The notes under the pieces are model-generated. The model saw only the letters and a list, made by a program, of their open reading frames with translations, ran no database searches and had not been told where the DNA came from. DNA of 64,000 bases from Pseudomonas sp. AL03 (GTDB lineage: Bacteria > Pseudomonadota > Gammaproteobacteria > Pseudomonadales > Pseudomonadaceae), in NCBI RefSeq assembly GCF_029960815.1, contig NZ_JASBRE010000005.1, positions 1 to 64,000 of the forward strand, given 5' to 3'. Shown here piece by piece: positions 62,722-64,000 of the stretch (within the stretch, counting starts at the first letter, position 1; every line of letters starts with the position of its first letter). Made by a program: the position numbers and the translations under genes.

Positions 62722-64000
62722 TCAGGCGTGCTTGGGCGCTGGTTTGCCCAGAGCAACAGCCGGTGCGGGTTTCGGTTTATTGCGTGCGGCGAAGACGATG
62801 ATCGCGGCAATGATCGAGGTCGCGGCCAGGCCGTACAGCCCACCCTGAATCGAGCCGGTGCGTTCTTCCAGCAGACCGAACGTGGTCGGTGCGACGAAGC
62901 CGCCGAGGTTGCCCACCGAGTTGATCAGCGCGATCACGCCTGCAGCGATCCGTGCATCCAGATAGGCCTGGGGAATCGGCCAGAACAGCGACGACGCCGA
63001 TTTGAAACCCAACGCAGCAAAGCAGATCGCAACGAAAGCGAAGATCGGCCCGCCGGTGGTGGACATGAACATTCCGGCCGCCGCGATCAGGAGGGCAGCG
63101 GCGACCCAGGCTTGTTGATGCTTCCATTTGGCCGACAGCGAAGCGAAGGCGTACATGCCGACGATCGACAGCAACCACGGGATCGAATTGAACAGCCCGA
63201 CCTGAATGTCGCTCAGATCGCCCATCTTTTTGATGATGCTCGGCAGCCAGAAGGTCGCGGCATAGATGGTCAATTGGATGAAGAAGTAGATCAGACAGAA
63301 CAGGATGATCTGGCGATCCTTGAGCAGTTTGCTTAAGGAAGGTTTGATCGGCGTCGCGGCTTCGCGGGCCAGTTGTTCGTCGTCGATGGCTTTGACCAGA
63401 GCGTCCTGTTCTTCACGGCTCAGCCATTTTGCGTCGTGGGGTTTGGAGTCCAGCCAGAACCAGACGAACACGCACAGCCCGACTGAGAACATCCCTTCAA
63501 TGAAGTACATCCATTGCCAGCCGTGCAGGCCGAATCCGCTGATTTGTAACAGCAGCCCGGACAGCGGACCGGAGATCAGCGAAGCAATGGCCGAGCCACT
63601 GAGGAAGATGGCAATCGCCTTGCCGCGTTCCACGCCGGGCAACCAGCGGGTGAAGTAATAAATCACTCCGGGGAAGAAGCCGGCTTCGGCCACGCCCAGC
63701 AAGAATCGCAGGATGTAGAAGTGGGTTTCGTTCTGGATGAACGCCATGCAAGCGGCAACCAGGCCCCAGGTCAGCATGATGCGGGTCAGCCAGATTCGCG
63801 CGCCGACTTTTTGCAGGAGGATGTTGGAGGGGACTTCAAACAGCGCGTAACCGATGAAGAACAGCCCGGCACCGAAGCCGTAGGCGGCAGCGCCGATCCC
63901 CAGGTCATGTTCCATGTGGGCACGGACGAAGCCGATGTTCACGCGGTCGATGTAGTTGACGATGAACATGATCACGAACAGCGGCAAGACATGGCGTTTC
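62722..64000 (-). CDS. gudP: MFS glucarate/sugar-acid transporter, 5' end beyond the window
   Basis: This is an inner-membrane major-facilitator protein of the anion:cation symporter group, with about twelve membrane segments. Signatures are [11 protein letters not shown] in the first segment, [20 protein letters not shown] and [14 protein letters not shown]. At least 425 codons are present; the frame is still open at 64000 (KRHVLPLF), so the start lies outside. The neighbour gudD makes glucarate or galactarate the likely substrate. Related transporters also carry glycerate or tartrate. Confidence 0.9.
   Translation of the reverse strand, partial: KRHVLPLFVIMFIVNYIDRVNIGFVRAHMEHDLGIGAAAYGFGAGLFFIGYALFEVPSNILLQKVGARIWLTRIMLTWGLVAACMAFIQNETHFYILRFLLGVAEAGFFPGVIYYFTRWLPGVERGKAIAIFLSGSAIASLISGPLSGLLLQISGFGLHGWQWMYFIEGMFSVGLCVFVWFWLDSKPHDAKWLSREEQDALVKAIDDEQLAREAATPIKPSLSKLLKDRQIILFCLIYFFIQLTIYAATFWLPSIIKKMGDLSDIQVGLFNSIPWLLSIVGMYAFASLSAKWKHQQAWVAAALLIAAAGMFMSTTGGPIFAFVAICFAALGFKSASSLFWPIPQAYLDARIAAGVIALINSVGNLGGFVAPTTFGLLEERTGSIQGGLYGLAATSIIAAIIVFAARNKPKPAPAVALGKPAPKHA

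Noticed and set aside
1..64000. CRISPR arrays, tRNA or rRNA genes, prophage modules
   Set aside because: No regularly spaced short direct repeats outside the autotransporter, no cloverleaf or rRNA-like sequence, and no phage structural genes were noticed.

Overview
This window is chromosomal DNA from a fluorescent-group Pseudomonas. The evidence is the gene content and protein style (kdpFABCDE, selD-mnmH, a two-component/chemoreceptor block matching what I remember of P. aeruginosa PA2652-PA2659, bphOP, gudPD, a Pseudomonas-type metallothionein), the high GC, and several families of short palindromic intergenic repeats typical of this group. I saw no rRNA, tRNA, CRISPR array, prophage or intact insertion sequence. 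All assignments are by eye from motifs and family memory; no database search was run.

Layout. 0.2-1.7 kb: a small DUF2897 membrane protein and an ethanolamine permease gene (eat) broken by an internal deletion. 1.97-10.1 kb: the potassium operon kdpF-A-B-C-D-E, with a KdpE-like site upstream and palindromic repeats in the kdpB/kdpC and kdpC/kdpD gaps. 10.2-14.1 kb (minus): cytosine deaminase, an Asp-nucleophile alpha/beta hydrolase, queD and a patatin. 14.2-22.4 kb: two PepSY proteins, a BqsRS/CarRS-like two-component system, a TlpQ-like chemoreceptor, an NhaC-like transporter and a CtpM-like chemoreceptor. 22.6-24.7 kb: a decaying LysR/DUF606 locus, a metallothionein and two small unknown genes. 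25.2-35.7 kb: one giant autotransporter (3,507 residues) with nested repeats. 35.8-42 kb: selD-mnmH, a histidine phosphatase, a glutathione transferase, a PhzF-like protein and a zinc-type HemB. 42-48 kb: an FAD monooxygenase, a DUF1615 lipoprotein, an ECF sigma/anti-sigma pair next to a DUF3455 protein, a GST and a CBS protein. 48-55 kb: DNA polymerase II, DUF1810, an aldo/keto reductase, an aldose epimerase, a lipoprotein and a TSUP permease. 55-64 kb: bphO-bphP, a VOC protein, DUF4174, DUF6124, a class C beta-lactamase and gudD-gudP, the last cut by the window edge.

Two themes stand out. First, the BqsRS-type block joins metal/cation sensing to two chemoreceptors and has a good candidate binding site. 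Second, there is an unusual density of lesions: large deletions in eat, a LysR gene and a DUF606 gene, and three apparent one-base losses in short homopolymers (DUF606, GST, bphP). The one-base losses could be real decay or a sequencing artefact and should be checked against reads. The most striking single object is the autotransporter, whose passenger carries repeat blocks of 12, 6, 4 and 2 units separated by three copies of a second module.
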